In this document: positions 41,345 through 49,112 of the stretch, piece by piece
Layout: the number at the start of each line of letters is the position of its first letter
Position numbering within the stretch: the first letter of the stretch is position 1
Assembly (NCBI RefSeq): GCF_028823535.1
Contig: NZ_JAQIYM010000090.1
Coordinates: forward strand, 248,001 to 312,000
DNA length: 64,000 nt
Direction: 5' to 3'
Source of the DNA: Pseudomonas serbica
Lineage (GTDB): Bacteria > Pseudomonadota > Gammaproteobacteria > Pseudomonadales > Pseudomonadaceae
The notes under the pieces: model-generated
What the model saw: the letters and a program-made list of their open reading frames with translations, nothing else
Database searches by the model: none
Told to the model about the DNA's origin: nothing
Made by a program: the position numbers and the translations under genes

Positions 41345-42049
41345 TTACACCGACGGGTCGAGGCGATCAGTAATCTGCTTGCTGGCGACTTTGGATGCAA
41401 CTTTGGCTGCAGACTTCTCGGCCAATTTGGCTCTGGCCTTGCTGACGAGCTTGCTGAAGTGCTTCTTCTGCACCATCTCGCGGACTTTTCCGACGAGCCT
41501 GCTCAGTAGAGAAGGCTGCTTTGGCGGGATAAACAGACCAAACTCCCTGGCCTGGTCGCCTGGCTCGACTTCATGTCTCGGCTCCACATTGAAGGAGTCG
41601 TCCACTACAGACTCCACCGTCGCTGCTGGCTCGGTGAATTCGTTCATACCTTGCAGGGTGTTCAGACCCATCTCCACCGCACGCCGGCGCAGCAAGCTGG
41701 TGAACTCGTGTACATCCAGTCCTTCGTCTGCCGCTGGCCAGCGGCAACTCAGGAGGAAATGCGCCACGGCGAACTGCAAGGCTTCGTGCACGGCGCTTTC
41801 ATCCGGGCCCATGACGGCCAAGAGAATTCGCGCTTGTGGGTACAGACCCAAAATCGCAACCACATTGGCCTGGGTAAACTTGATCGCCGTCAGCTTGGAG
41901 ACATAGCGCGTGGCCGCTTCGTACTGTTCGTCAGACGGGACTGTGTCACGGTTCGCCATGTAGAACTTTTGAAAGTGGTGGTGTAGCGCCAGGGCACTGG
42001 GGTCTTCTTGAACCCGGAACATCAGGGCGGCAGCTGTTTCAATTCTCAC
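41345..42049 (-). CDS. hypothetical protein, FxxxxWPS-domain family
   Basis: 234 residues from GTG at 42047-42049 (AAGG upstream). The shared domain (residues ~15-135) has KLTAIKFTQANVVAILGLYPQARILL and AHFLLSCRWPAADE ... LLRRRAVEMGLNTLQG, paralogous to the proteins at 42082 and 10771. The C-terminus is a basic Lys/Ala-rich tail (KLVSKARAKLAEKSAAKVAS) that may bind nucleic acid or membranes. Function unknown. Adjacent to its paralogue. Confidence 0.7.
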   Translation of the reverse strand: MRIETAAALMFRVQEDPSALALHHHFQKFYMANRDTVPSDEQYEAATRYVSKLTAIKFTQANVVAILGLYPQARILLAVMGPDESAVHEALQFAVAHFLLSCRWPAADEGLDVHEFTSLLRRRAVEMGLNTLQGMNEFTEPAATVESVVDDSFNVEPRHEVEPGDQAREFGLFIPPKQPSLLSRLVGKVREMVQKKHFSKLVSKARAKLAEKSAAKVASKVASKQITDRLDPSV

Positions 42050-42081
42050 GTTACGTATACCTTGCAGATCGTAGGGTCGAT

Positions 42082-42513
42082 TCAGACGGTGTCAGGGGTC
42101 AGGGTGAAACCCAGTTTGACGGCCTGGTTGCCAAGCAGCTGCATGAAAGCGTCATAATCCACCGAGGTGTAGGACGGCCAACTGCAACCCAGGAAAAACT
42201 GCGAGATGGTCATCAGTAGCAATTCCCGAGAGCGCAGCTCATCGAGGGAATTGGTCGACAGCTCGATCCGTGCCATTGGGAACATGTCAAAAATTGTTTG
42301 AAGCTGACCCTTACCGAATTCGATCCCGCACACATCTTGTGCATAGCGACTGAATCCGCCCCAGGCCTCTTCACTCGGCTTCGCATTGATCTGCTCAAGG
42401 TAGAACGCCGCATTGTCACGCGTGGATTCCAGGATGTTTTCGCTGGCCGAATCCTTTGGCTTACCGTCTACGCCAAAGAGCCCCATGGCCTGTTTTGCAC
42501 TCATGACATACAT
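42082..42513 (-). CDS. hypothetical protein, FxxxxWPS-domain family
   Basis: 143 residues behind AGAGGA. RYAQDVCGIEFGKGQLQTIFDMFPMARI and SQFFLGCSWPSYTS ... AVKLGFTL give the same core as the 234-residue neighbour, without its basic tail. The tandem pair and the distant copy at 10771 define a family of three. Confidence 0.7.
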   Translation of the reverse strand: MYVMSAKQAMGLFGVDGKPKDSASENILESTRDNAAFYLEQINAKPSEEAWGGFSRYAQDVCGIEFGKGQLQTIFDMFPMARIELSTNSLDELRSRELLLMTISQFFLGCSWPSYTSVDYDAFMQLLGNQAVKLGFTLTPDTV

Positions 42514-42544
42514 CGATTGTCCTCTTGATTGATAAGTTGTCCAG

Positions 42545-42835
42545 TCAGCGCAGGCACGCGATGGCCCGGTCTAAATCCCACCATGGGACTTTTCCCGTCA
42601 CTGCCTGACGGTACCGGCTGAGCAGACTCCAACCCCTGACGCCAAACACCAGCCCGCCGAGCTGGATGAAAAGTCCTGTCCAGCGCAGCCCTGTCTGGAC
42701 ACGAATCAAGGTCTCTGCACCCAAGAAGACAATCAGCGCTGCAATGACGAAGTCGATGACAATGACCACCACAACGCAGTTGGCATCCGTGAGGTCAAGT
42801 TTCGTTACCTTGCCGATAAAATCTCGCAGTTTCAT
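42545..42835 (-). CDS. small membrane protein (two TM)
   Basis: 96 residues with two hydrophobic segments (VVVVIVIDFVIAALIVFLGA and WTGLFIQLGGLVFGVRGW) and a short basic tail. Function unknown. It probably belongs to the transcript of the WPS-domain pair, 31 bp before it. Confidence 0.7.
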   Translation of the reverse strand: MKLRDFIGKVTKLDLTDANCVVVVIVIDFVIAALIVFLGAETLIRVQTGLRWTGLFIQLGGLVFGVRGWSLLSRYRQAVTGKVPWWDLDRAIACLR

Positions 42836-43140
42836 GGCAGAAGCCCATACCTGGTTGGTTTTACGTCACGACAATGAGTTGTCAAACGACCGGCGCTTGG
42901 CTATGGCAATTGATGACAATTGTTACTGACCCGACTGTATGCTGATCATCCCTTGAATTGTCTAATGATGTCATTTTTAGTTGCGAATGGACAGCCATTG
43001 CCCGACAAAATCTGTAAATAAAGACCAGGTTGGCTGGCGAGCTGAGCGCGGTGTTGGGAAGTGAGGATTTCCACCACCCACCAGCCGTGAGTGTAAGCCC
43101 GCTGCCGGATGAAGCGCCGGCAACGGGAGGGTGTCGACCT
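42836..43140. other. intergenic stretch, no supported gene
   Basis: About 305 bp with several TGTCAA/TTGACA-like words (for example 42880 and 42905 with CAATTGATGACAATTG) but no complete promoter I trust and no gene. Confidence 0.4.
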
Positions 43141-43674
43141 CTACAGCAACAGCTTACTGATCTGCTTGCCTCGGCGATCAAGGTGCTTCCACTTCATCTT
43201 GAACGACGTGGACTCGATACCGCCAAACATCGCCGCGTTGGCGTGCACTTCACAGAACCCGGTGATCAGCAGCGAAGCTGCTTCCGGCCTGGCTGCGAAG
43301 TCGGCTACCCCTTCTCCTTTTAACAAATGCACATCCATGTCCATCCCCATCAAGCGGGCTGCCTCGGCGGTGCCGACTTGGTTCCAGATTGCCTCAGACC
43401 AGGCCGCGTGATCCGGGAAGTGCACACGCCCCTCCAGATCCGTCGTTCGACAGTAAGGTTTACCGCAGTCATGGAAGACCTGGTACTCCTCCAGGATCGT
43501 TTCAGGGGCGAGATTCGACCACAATGCAGGGCTCAAGATCCACTCCGGCAGTTTCCATTCCAGGCGTAGCCGGCTACCGCTTTGCACATGGGACTTCAGG
43601 TCAAGGAAATAGTCATGGACTGACTGGCCATGGGCCATAACAGACAGGCCTGAGGTTTGCTCACATGCCTGCAT
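43141..43674 (-). CDS. HD-motif phosphohydrolase-like protein
   Basis: 177 residues. Residues ~60-100 contain YQVFHDCGKPYC ... FPDHAAWSEAIW, the HD pattern with a second His/Asp (DH), as in metal-dependent phosphohydrolases. A substrate cannot be named, and the C-terminal part is basic (WKHLDRRGKQ). The start is uncertain (Met 1 or Met 13). A 33-bp sequence 35 bp upstream of the start also occurs upstream of the Pth2-like gene. Confidence 0.65.
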   Translation of the reverse strand: MQACEQTSGLSVMAHGQSVHDYFLDLKSHVQSGSRLRLEWKLPEWILSPALWSNLAPETILEEYQVFHDCGKPYCRTTDLEGRVHFPDHAAWSEAIWNQVGTAEAARLMGMDMDVHLLKGEGVADFAARPEAASLLITGFCEVHANAAMFGGIESTSFKMKWKHLDRRGKQISKLLL

Positions 43675-43708
43675 ATCATCGATGACGGTGTTCAGTGTTA
43701 GGTCGGAG

Positions 43709-43741
43709 CGCGGTCTAATCCGTGCGCAAGAGCTACAACAT
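43709..43741. repeat. 33-bp direct repeat, copy 1
   Basis: CGCGGTCTAATCCGTGCGCA and 13 more bases, identical to 44747-44779. It lies upstream of the HD-motif gene. Confidence 0.9.
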
Positions 43742-43873
43742 CTCGGTATTCCTTTTTCTCGATTTCAGATTATAAATCAGTGATAACATGCTGATTAAAC
43801 TGACTTTAGTATCCATAGTTTTAGCAATCACGACCTGCCGACGGCTGGTGGCAGGCCATTGCGCTCGAGTTGA

Positions 43874-44239
43874 TTAGCTCGCCAAGGCTTGTTCCAGGCT
43901 AGCTTTCAACTCATCGAGGGGCATCCCTTCCGGTACGAAGCGAGACAAATCCTTTTTCACCCATGCCGGCTGTTTCTCAGGGGTGTAGTCGGTGATTTTT
44001 GCCAATACAATTTTCAGCTCACGCTTGGCATTGTCATAACCTGCCGGATGGCTTGCTTTGCGGTAGTCGGAACCACGCAGTGCGGCATAAACCACAAAGT
44101 CACGCAGGGTGAGCTTCTTCGGGCGGTAACCGTACTCGTTGACAACCTCGCGTTTCAGGTTCTCAGGGTTGGTCAGCAGCCCCTTGGTGTGAGCGATCAT
44201 GGCTTTGCGAGCGGCGGTGAATTCGATGAAAGTAGTCAT
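43874..44239 (-). CDS. hypothetical protein
   Basis: 121 residues from the ATG at 44237-44239 (AGAGGA upstream). Basic, Lys-rich with VYAALRGSDYRKASHPAGYDNA and LKIVLAKITDYTPEKQP. Lies between the Pth2-like gene and the HD-motif gene, inside the repeated interval. Not recognised. Confidence 0.65.
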   Translation of the reverse strand: MTTFIEFTAARKAMIAHTKGLLTNPENLKREVVNEYGYRPKKLTLRDFVVYAALRGSDYRKASHPAGYDNAKRELKIVLAKITDYTPEKQPAWVKKDLSRFVPEGMPLDELKASLEQALAS

Positions 44240-44280
44240 AGGTGTATCCTCTTTTGGTTTTTTTGTGGTTGTTGGTTTGG

Positions 44281-44694
44281 TTACAAACACTGGAATTTTT
44301 TGGTGAGCTCTTTGGCTTCAGCTTTCGTGCAGGGGCCAATCCCCAATGCAGTGATCACTGGAGTACCGTCAAAATGTGGAGGGAGTATGTGGTGGCTGTC
44401 AGACACCAGGGCACAAGGAATCCCCCGCTCACGCGCCAGATCGCACGCTTTAAGCAGGTCTTCTTGCTTTTTGGTTTTCATCGCGACTTTTGATCCGCCA
44501 TATTCATGGTTTCGGTAGCGTGCGGCACGCTCCGGATCAATTCGTTCGGCTTCTTTGAGGCTGTCGCCAAAAGCATGTCCAAGCTGCGCCCCGAGCTTAC
44601 CGACAGGCATCTCGAGCGACATTGGAATGATGGCGTAGATGTACAGATGATCGACGTTAGCAGCCGGCCTGTTATTCGCCAGGTGCAAAGCCAA
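44281..44694 (-). CDS. Pth2-like peptidyl-tRNA hydrolase
   Basis: 137 residues. The strands and motifs of the Pth2 (archaeal/eukaryotic-type) fold are present: YIYAIIPMSL, VGKLGAQLGHAFGD, KVAMKTKKQEDLLKAC, GIPCALVSDSHH and the closing TPVITALGIGPCTKAEA. Pth2 recycles peptidyl-tRNA by cleaving the ester bond; phages and plasmids sometimes carry it. The start is uncertain (TTG at 44694 or 44688), as no ATG or strong ribosome site precedes the fold. It is 141 bp from tRNA-Ser. Confidence 0.8.
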   Translation of the reverse strand: MALHLANNRPAANVDHLYIYAIIPMSLEMPVGKLGAQLGHAFGDSLKEAERIDPERAARYRNHEYGGSKVAMKTKKQEDLLKACDLARERGIPCALVSDSHHILPPHFDGTPVITALGIGPCTKAEAKELTKKFQCL

Positions 44695-44746
44695 ATCTTT
44701 AGGGGATATCGATTTGAGGTCGATATTTTCAAGCGGGTCGATGAAT

Positions 44747-44779
44747 CGCGGTCTAATCCGTGCGCAAGAGCTACAACAT
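44747..44779. repeat. 33-bp direct repeat, copy 2
   Basis: Identical to 43709-43741. It lies upstream of the Pth2-like gene and 56 bp from the tRNA 3' end. Confidence 0.9.
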
Positions 44780-44834
44780 GTCAGTTCATCTCATTTAAAG
44801 GGCTTTCTTTGGGTGAAAGCCGTAACCCTGAATT

Positions 44835-44924
44835 TGGTGCATAGGAGGGGATTCGAACCCCTGATGGTATTGCTACCCAGACGTTAGCAGTGTCTGTGCC
44901 TTTGGCCGCTCGTGCCACCTACGC
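44835..44924 (-). tRNA. tRNA-Ser (GCU)
   Basis: 90 nt on the minus strand, with an acceptor stem of seven pairs (one G-U), a D-arm with GGC ... GGCC, an anticodon loop reading CTGCTAA (anticodon GCT, serine AGC/AGU), a long variable arm typical of class II tRNA-Ser, a T arm GGGG-TTCGAAT-CCCC, and encoded CCA. The anticodon stem has one A-C mismatch at its loop end. A replicon-encoded tRNA for AGC/AGU codons. Confidence 0.9.
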
Positions 44925-44991
44925 TTTGTGTTTGAGAGCATAGGGCCATCAGACTTAGTCGTCAATACATGCCGAATAATATTTTGAAAAT

Positions 44992-45582
44992 TTATGGTGA
45001 TGGCCCATCCATAGCGACCACCCTGCTCTTCTCAGCCGGAACCACCAGCTGATCGGGGTGCTTCTCCATAATTGTCTTCATGATGGCCACACCGTCGAAG
45101 AGACTTAACCCGTCTTCCTGGAGCTCGATGGCCTGCTCAGCAGTTAGCTCGGCCAGCATGATCGCCCGTTCTGGTTCAAAGCATACCGATATAACGTCTT
45201 CACTCGACTCAAAGTCGAGCACGTCATAGCCCTCGCTAAGCAGACGCGCACGTAACGCCACGAATGACGCTTTGTCTGCGAGTTGCACCCCATCGTCGCG
45301 TCCGTAAAACCCGGCACGGTCTATGTCGCTGAACGGTTTTTGGCAGGGGATGGCCAGGACGTACACATGCTCATAATCCCCTTCGCCCAACTCACCGGCA
45401 TTTTGAGCGTATTCAGCCGCGTTTGCGGGGATTTCTGAAGTGAACAGACCTAGTCCGGTGTTCAGGTCACTACCGCGACCCATTCCCGCAGAGGTGAATG
45501 CTGTGATCTTTTGGGCACTGCCATGGAAACCGATCCGGTAATCACCGGCTTCCAACAGCTTGAGGATTTCGTGATGAGGCAC
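44992..45582 (-). CDS. ADP-ribosyltransferase-like protein (PolyVal type)
   Basis: 196 residues. Pattern YRIGFHGSAQKITAFTSAGMG ... GLGLFTSEIPANAAEYAQNAG ... VYVLAIPCQKPFSD ... GYDVLDFESS ... ISVCFEPERA is the H-(Y/F)-E arrangement of polyvalent ART proteins: His in the first strand (FHGS), a Phe/Thr strand, and Glu in the last (FEPE). It is a more diverged relative of the pair at 15898 and 16684. Activity is inferred. Monocistronic, just 68 bp from tRNA-Ser. Confidence 0.65.
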   Translation of the reverse strand: MPHHEILKLLEAGDYRIGFHGSAQKITAFTSAGMGRGSDLNTGLGLFTSEIPANAAEYAQNAGELGEGDYEHVYVLAIPCQKPFSDIDRAGFYGRDDGVQLADKASFVALRARLLSEGYDVLDFESSEDVISVCFEPERAIMLAELTAEQAIELQEDGLSLFDGVAIMKTIMEKHPDQLVVPAEKSRVVAMDGPSP

Positions 45583-45669
45583 AGAGGTTCTCCAGGGAGC
45601 GCTTGTGCCTTCATCGTAACAGCGCCGCGCCCATCGATGCCATCCTGGCTGTGGCCCGCCACCTGGTGG

Positions 45670-46134
45670 CTAGGCGACGCGAGATACTGAACTATCAGTG
45701 TTGATTGGCCGACCTTGCTCGTCCCGATTAACGCTGGCGCTGGCCAACAGCCTGGCGGTGAGCTCAGCGGGCAATTTAAGCTTTTTGATGTGATGAGCAA
45801 TGTCGCTGATCAACTGGGCTTGATTCGCCAAGTCTTGCGCCATCTGCGCCCTATCCTCAACCAGCTCTTCGATTTTTGGCGTGGTGGCTACCTTCAAGCT
45901 ATCCAGCCGGTGCTTGGCCATCTGCGCAGTTAACACCGGCCCGTCAACCTGGTTGGGATCTTTACTGCTGTCAAAGATCCAGTGGCGAAGCTGCCCGGCC
46001 ACCATGTCGGCAGCTTGGCGCTCGACCTCCGAATAGGCCGCTGGGTTATTGGCAATGGACTCGCAGAACGCCTTGGTAATTTTGAGGCTGTCCACAGTAG
46101 TAGTTACAGGGGTGCTGGAGGAATTTTGACTCAT
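45670..46134 (-). CDS. hypothetical protein, last gene of membrane operon
   Basis: 154 residues, helical and charged (QAADMVAGQLRHWIF, VEDRAQMAQDLANQAQLISDIAHHIKKL). No signal peptide or membrane segment, so probably cytoplasmic. It is coupled to the two-TM gene by a 4-bp overlap. Function unknown. Confidence 0.7.
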   Translation of the reverse strand: MSQNSSSTPVTTTVDSLKITKAFCESIANNPAAYSEVERQAADMVAGQLRHWIFDSSKDPNQVDGPVLTAQMAKHRLDSLKVATTPKIEELVEDRAQMAQDLANQAQLISDIAHHIKKLKLPAELTARLLASASVNRDEQGRPINTDSSVSRVA

Positions 46135-46631
46135 GACGGATTCTTTTCTTCTTTGGCGGCTTCGGTAGGGGTTTGGGAGGTCAACGGCTCACGCTTGAGT
46201 ACGACCGACCCTGGGTAAGGCAGGGCCAATTCCTGGCGAATGCACAGCGCAATCTGGTCTTCGAACAGATTGCGAAATCCCATACGCCGGTCAAAGTAAA
46301 ACACCGGCACTAAGACAAGACCCAAGATCCCCAGGGTGAAAGAAGTACTGTACCAAGTGCCGATCAGACTGAGTGGATTCGCGGTGTAGCTCGCCCATAA
46401 GCTGGCGTCCATACCGTTCGAAGCGACCATGTGCCCCGTCACCAAAATCATTACAGCCAGGCTCGTCACCGTTACCCGAATGCAGAGCTCGAGGGCGCAG
46501 AGTAGCCAATTAAATGCCTGCTTGATGTACAACAACTTGCGGCTTCTGACGTCGTCGCAAATGGCTTCGTAACGGTCATCCGCCAATGTTCCCACGCGCA
46601 CATCATTCATAAAAACTTGCCAGGTGCTCAT
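46131..46631 (-). CDS. membrane protein, two TM, membrane-operon member
   Basis: 166 residues. Hydrophobic segments at ~38-68 (LLCALELCIRVTVTSLAVMIL) and ~88-112 (LIGTWYSTSFTLGILGLVLVP) with a charged C-terminus. It is coupled by ATGA overlaps to the genes on both sides. Confidence 0.75.
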   Translation of the reverse strand: MSTWQVFMNDVRVGTLADDRYEAICDDVRSRKLLYIKQAFNWLLCALELCIRVTVTSLAVMILVTGHMVASNGMDASLWASYTANPLSLIGTWYSTSFTLGILGLVLVPVFYFDRRMGFRNLFEDQIALCIRQELALPYPGSVVLKREPLTSQTPTEAAKEEKNPS

Positions 46632-47029
46632 GGTGCCTTGACCTCTTTAGCTGTCGTTTGGTTATCACTTCGAGCTCGTGCAGCGTAGGCATCACACAGG
46701 CCGCTTCGATCTGGATCGGTGAGCATTTCGGTAAAACGAATGTCCTGAATTTTTTCCGACAACGACGGCTGCTGACGCTCCATCACGATGAGCAACGCCT
46801 TGTCTTCGAAGGAAAGCTCCAGAGGCACGCTGGAGACGCCGAGGTTAAGGCAACGCATGATCACGCTGTCTTGGCCTTCATGGGTAATGTAAATGCCCAG
46901 GCCGTAGATGTAGGCGTTCCTGAGGCCATGGGTAACGCCTACGGCGGCCCACCACACACCGCAAAGCACTACGCACCAGATCAGGACGTACTTGATAAAC
47001 GGAGCTTTGTGCAGATACTGCTTACTCAT
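46628..47029 (-). CDS. membrane-anchored protein with two-Cys external domain (a)
   Basis: 133 residues from the ATG at 47027-47029 (the ORF extends 6 codons further, inside the upstream gene). A membrane segment (KYVLIWCVVLCGVWWAAVG) is followed by a ~100-residue domain with one Cys at its start (IMRCLNLG) and one at its end (DRSGLCDAY). The neighbours at 47022 and 47564 have the same pattern. The pair probably forms a disulfide outside the cytoplasm. Overlaps of 8 and 4 bp with its neighbours. Confidence 0.75.
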   Translation of the reverse strand: MSKQYLHKAPFIKYVLIWCVVLCGVWWAAVGVTHGLRNAYIYGLGIYITHEGQDSVIMRCLNLGVSSVPLELSFEDKALLIVMERQQPSLSEKIQDIRFTEMLTDPDRSGLCDAYAARARSDNQTTAKEVKAP

Positions 47030-47420
47030 GACTGCTGCCCGCCTCAAGATCTTTACGCTTAGGTACGTTGGATTCGATGATGTGGCAGATTTGTGCCCGC
47101 TGACCTCTGGTCAATCCGTTTTCAAAGAATGCCACGTATTGACTCATTTTGTAGTCAGGCATCCCCAGGCCCATGCTCAGCGCCGCCAGTGGCGCTCGAG
47201 TGCCTGGATAATTCTGCGTCGCATTGGCCAGCGTACGGCGCAGTTGCCGATACCCGTCAGACTCAGGAGGGCCAATCCTCAGGCTGTAGCACTGGTCGAC
47301 CAGATTATCGTAATGCGGATCACCGTAATGCACCTGGCGATACTCGTCGGCGAAGTTGTATCCGACATACCCGATCATCGCAGCGAGAACAGCATAAATG
47401 ACAATATCAAGTCTCGACAT
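47022..47420 (-). CDS. membrane-anchored protein with two-Cys external domain (b)
   Basis: 132 residues. MSRLDIVIYAVLAAMIGYVG anchor, then a domain with VDQCYSLRIG and RAQICHIIESN as the Cys positions and a helical middle (RRTLANATQNYPG, GLGMPDYKMSQYVAF). Paralogous to (a) and (c) by layout, although sequence identity is low. Function unknown. Confidence 0.75.
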   Translation of the reverse strand: MSRLDIVIYAVLAAMIGYVGYNFADEYRQVHYGDPHYDNLVDQCYSLRIGPPESDGYRQLRRTLANATQNYPGTRAPLAALSMGLGMPDYKMSQYVAFFENGLTRGQRAQICHIIESNVPKRKDLEAGSSHE

Positions 47421-47470
47421 GATGTCTGAATGACGCCTCAGCCAGTATGTAAATAACCATTACAGGTGCC

Positions 47471-47560
47471 CTACCGCACTACGAGGAGCGCTGCACCGAG
47501 TGCAATAAATGCGAAGGCGAGCACCTTCCACAGAATTCGTTCCAGCCGTATGGTGTGCAT
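47471..47560 (-). CDS. 29-residue membrane peptide
   Basis: MHTIRLERILWKVLAF and a following hydrophobic run ending VVR: a short peptide with one membrane-spanning segment and a basic N-terminus, typical of small membrane regulators. It starts 3 bp after the stop of the two-Cys protein (c) and ends 50 bp before (b), so it belongs to the operon. Confidence 0.6.
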   Translation of the reverse strand: MHTIRLERILWKVLAFAFIALGAALLVVR

Positions 47561-47563
47561 GGC

Positions 47564-47914
47564 TCATCCCGCTTTCGGAGTCGTTGAGGCCTGTGCCGGT
47601 ACAGGCAATTTAGAAAGCGACGTGCAGAGACCCTGGCGCGCTTCTGGCGTCAGTTCTCGTTGCGAGGCGTAAGACCCGACGACCGCCGCGTGCTGATCAT
47701 CGATATTGGCGATTTCGCCCAGCGTCCAGATCACCGATGACGAGACTGGACGATCAGTCAGCGACACCTCCAAATTCCAACACATTTCCGCAATCGCTGT
47801 ACTGCCAAGAGGCTGACGCGGCTGCGAATCAGGGAAGTATTTGTACAACAGGTTGGCACTAATGAAGAAGCCAACGAGGAGGTAAACAGGTAGAAATCGT
47901 TTGAAATGTTTCAA
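47564..47914 (-). CDS. membrane-anchored protein with two-Cys external domain (c)
   Basis: 116 residues. MKHFKRFLPVYLLVGFFISA anchor, then IAEMCWNLEV and RQGLCTSLSKL as first and last Cys with EIANIDDQHAAVVGSYASQ between. Third member of the two-Cys set. Coupled to the upstream two-TM gene by a 4-bp overlap. Confidence 0.75.
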   Translation of the reverse strand: MKHFKRFLPVYLLVGFFISANLLYKYFPDSQPRQPLGSTAIAEMCWNLEVSLTDRPVSSSVIWTLGEIANIDDQHAAVVGSYASQRELTPEARQGLCTSLSKLPVPAQASTTPKAG

Positions 47915-48168
47915 GACACGTTGCTCTGATTGGTCACCTGGACTTCAGTGCTGCTCATAGACACCCTGCACTGGCCCTCTGTCAATCGCCCGTAGAGGTA
48001 GGCACTACGCAAAAGAAGGACTACACCTAAGAGGCAGGTGATGATGGTGAAATTGGTCAATCCAATGGTTTCGTCCCGCAGAATCCCGTTTATACCCACG
48101 CCAAAGCTGAAAACGCCGCCAATGAAATGGGTTGCCAGGTGCTGATTATTCTTATGGTTCTGGGTCAT
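47911..48168 (-). CDS. small membrane protein, first gene of membrane operon
   Basis: 85 residues from the ATG at 48166-48168 (AGGAAT upstream). Two hydrophobic segments (HFIGGVFSFGVGINGIL and NFTIITCLLGVVLLLRSAYL). The operon that starts here has seven genes down to 45670, six of them overlapping or abutting. Confidence 0.7.
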   Translation of the reverse strand: MTQNHKNNQHLATHFIGGVFSFGVGINGILRDETIGLTNFTIITCLLGVVLLLRSAYLYGRLTEGQCRVSMSSTEVQVTNQSNVS

Positions 48169-48316
48169 GGCGAGATTCCTAAGTGCAAGGAACCCCCTTC
48201 GGGGGGTGGATGGATGAATCATGCCAGATCACCTCAAATTTCCAACCCCCTAGTGGCAATTTATATCAATTATTTACTCAGATCCTATCCAGACCAGGCA
48301 GCGGCCAACGATCTTT

Positions 48317-48955
48317 TCAGGGAGTGTAATCTGAACCACTTTCGCGCTCGCGGATTACTCGTTCCTTTGCCCTTCGGGCCTGAAGGATCTTTTCCAGGCC
48401 TGGCTTGATCAGATCCATGTACACGCGGGCCTCAGCCACGGACTCCTTGATATCGTCCATGGCGCGGTGGCATCTAGCTTTCACCGGTTCGAATTCAGGA
48501 GAAATCAGTTGAATGAAACGTTTGACGGAGGAGATGTCACCGTTTTGGTAGTGCAGGTGATCGCTGAGCAGCGGTAGCTTGGCCTCGATGAAAACGCGAT
48601 CCAGATAAACGCTGTTACCCCACAGCGCGGTCTGTCTGGCCTCGATATGATGCTTGGCGAAGAACTCCAGAATGGTATCCTGGGCCTGCTCATGGGTCAC
48701 AGAGGATGCTGCGCAATCATCCCAGAGACCGTTCTTCGTGTGCATGTTGAGGACATATTCATCTGCCCAGTACTGCGCCTCTTCCCTGTCGTGGCCGATG
48801 ACCAGGTTCAGTTCATCAACGTACTCCAGGTCTTTGTTGGTGATCAGAACTGCAATCTCCAACAGCTTGTGCTGGTAGACCCCCCTTCTGTTGAGTTCGG
48901 TAAACCCTGTGGTTTCCAAATCCAGCCAGGCCAAGCGCTCTTCTTTTTCTTTCAT
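48317..48955 (-). CDS. orn: oligoribonuclease (3'-5' exoribonuclease)
   Basis: 212 residues from the ATG at 48953-48955 (GAGG upstream). DEDDh motifs: AWLDLETTG (D12, E14), SVYLDRVF and HRAMDDIKES (His and Asp). Orn degrades di- to pentanucleotides, including pGpG, to mononucleotides. The protein is ~30 residues longer than the usual 181-residue Orn through a basic C-terminal tail (QARRAKERVIRERE). Pseudomonads carry a chromosomal orn, so this is probably a second, replicon-borne copy. Confidence 0.85.
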   Translation of the reverse strand: MKEKEERLAWLDLETTGFTELNRRGVYQHKLLEIAVLITNKDLEYVDELNLVIGHDREEAQYWADEYVLNMHTKNGLWDDCAASSVTHEQAQDTILEFFAKHHIEARQTALWGNSVYLDRVFIEAKLPLLSDHLHYQNGDISSVKRFIQLISPEFEPVKARCHRAMDDIKESVAEARVYMDLIKPGLEKILQARRAKERVIRERESGSDYTP

Positions 48956-48974
48956 GATCAATCCTCAAAATATC

Positions 48975-49013
48975 AGGAGGACTGCGATGCCTGCACCCAG
49001 TCTTATCCTTTGA
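48975..49013 (+). promoter_or_regulatory. possible leader peptide signal (perfect SD plus 8 codons)
   Basis: AGGAGG (48975-48980) is followed 6 bases later by ATG (48987) and the eight-codon reading MPAPSLIL, stop 49011-49013. Two terminators follow but no plus-strand gene. Could be chance. Confidence 0.25.
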
Positions 49014-49061
49014 AGTGAATCCCAGCATATCAACATCGGTTACCCAGACGCCACGGCGCCA

Positions 49062-49098
49062 GGGAGATAGACTTCGCCTCGCCTATCTCTCCCATTTT
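49062..49098 (+). terminator. orphan plus-strand terminator
   Basis: GGGAGATAG-...-CTATCTCTCCC followed by ATTTTTTT, oriented for the plus strand with no plus gene upstream. Confidence 0.75.
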
Positions 49099-49112
49099 TT
49101 TGAAGAGCAAAA

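Noticed and set aside
43709..44779. CRISPR array
   Set aside because: Only two copies of the repeat, separated by over 1 kb of coding sequence.
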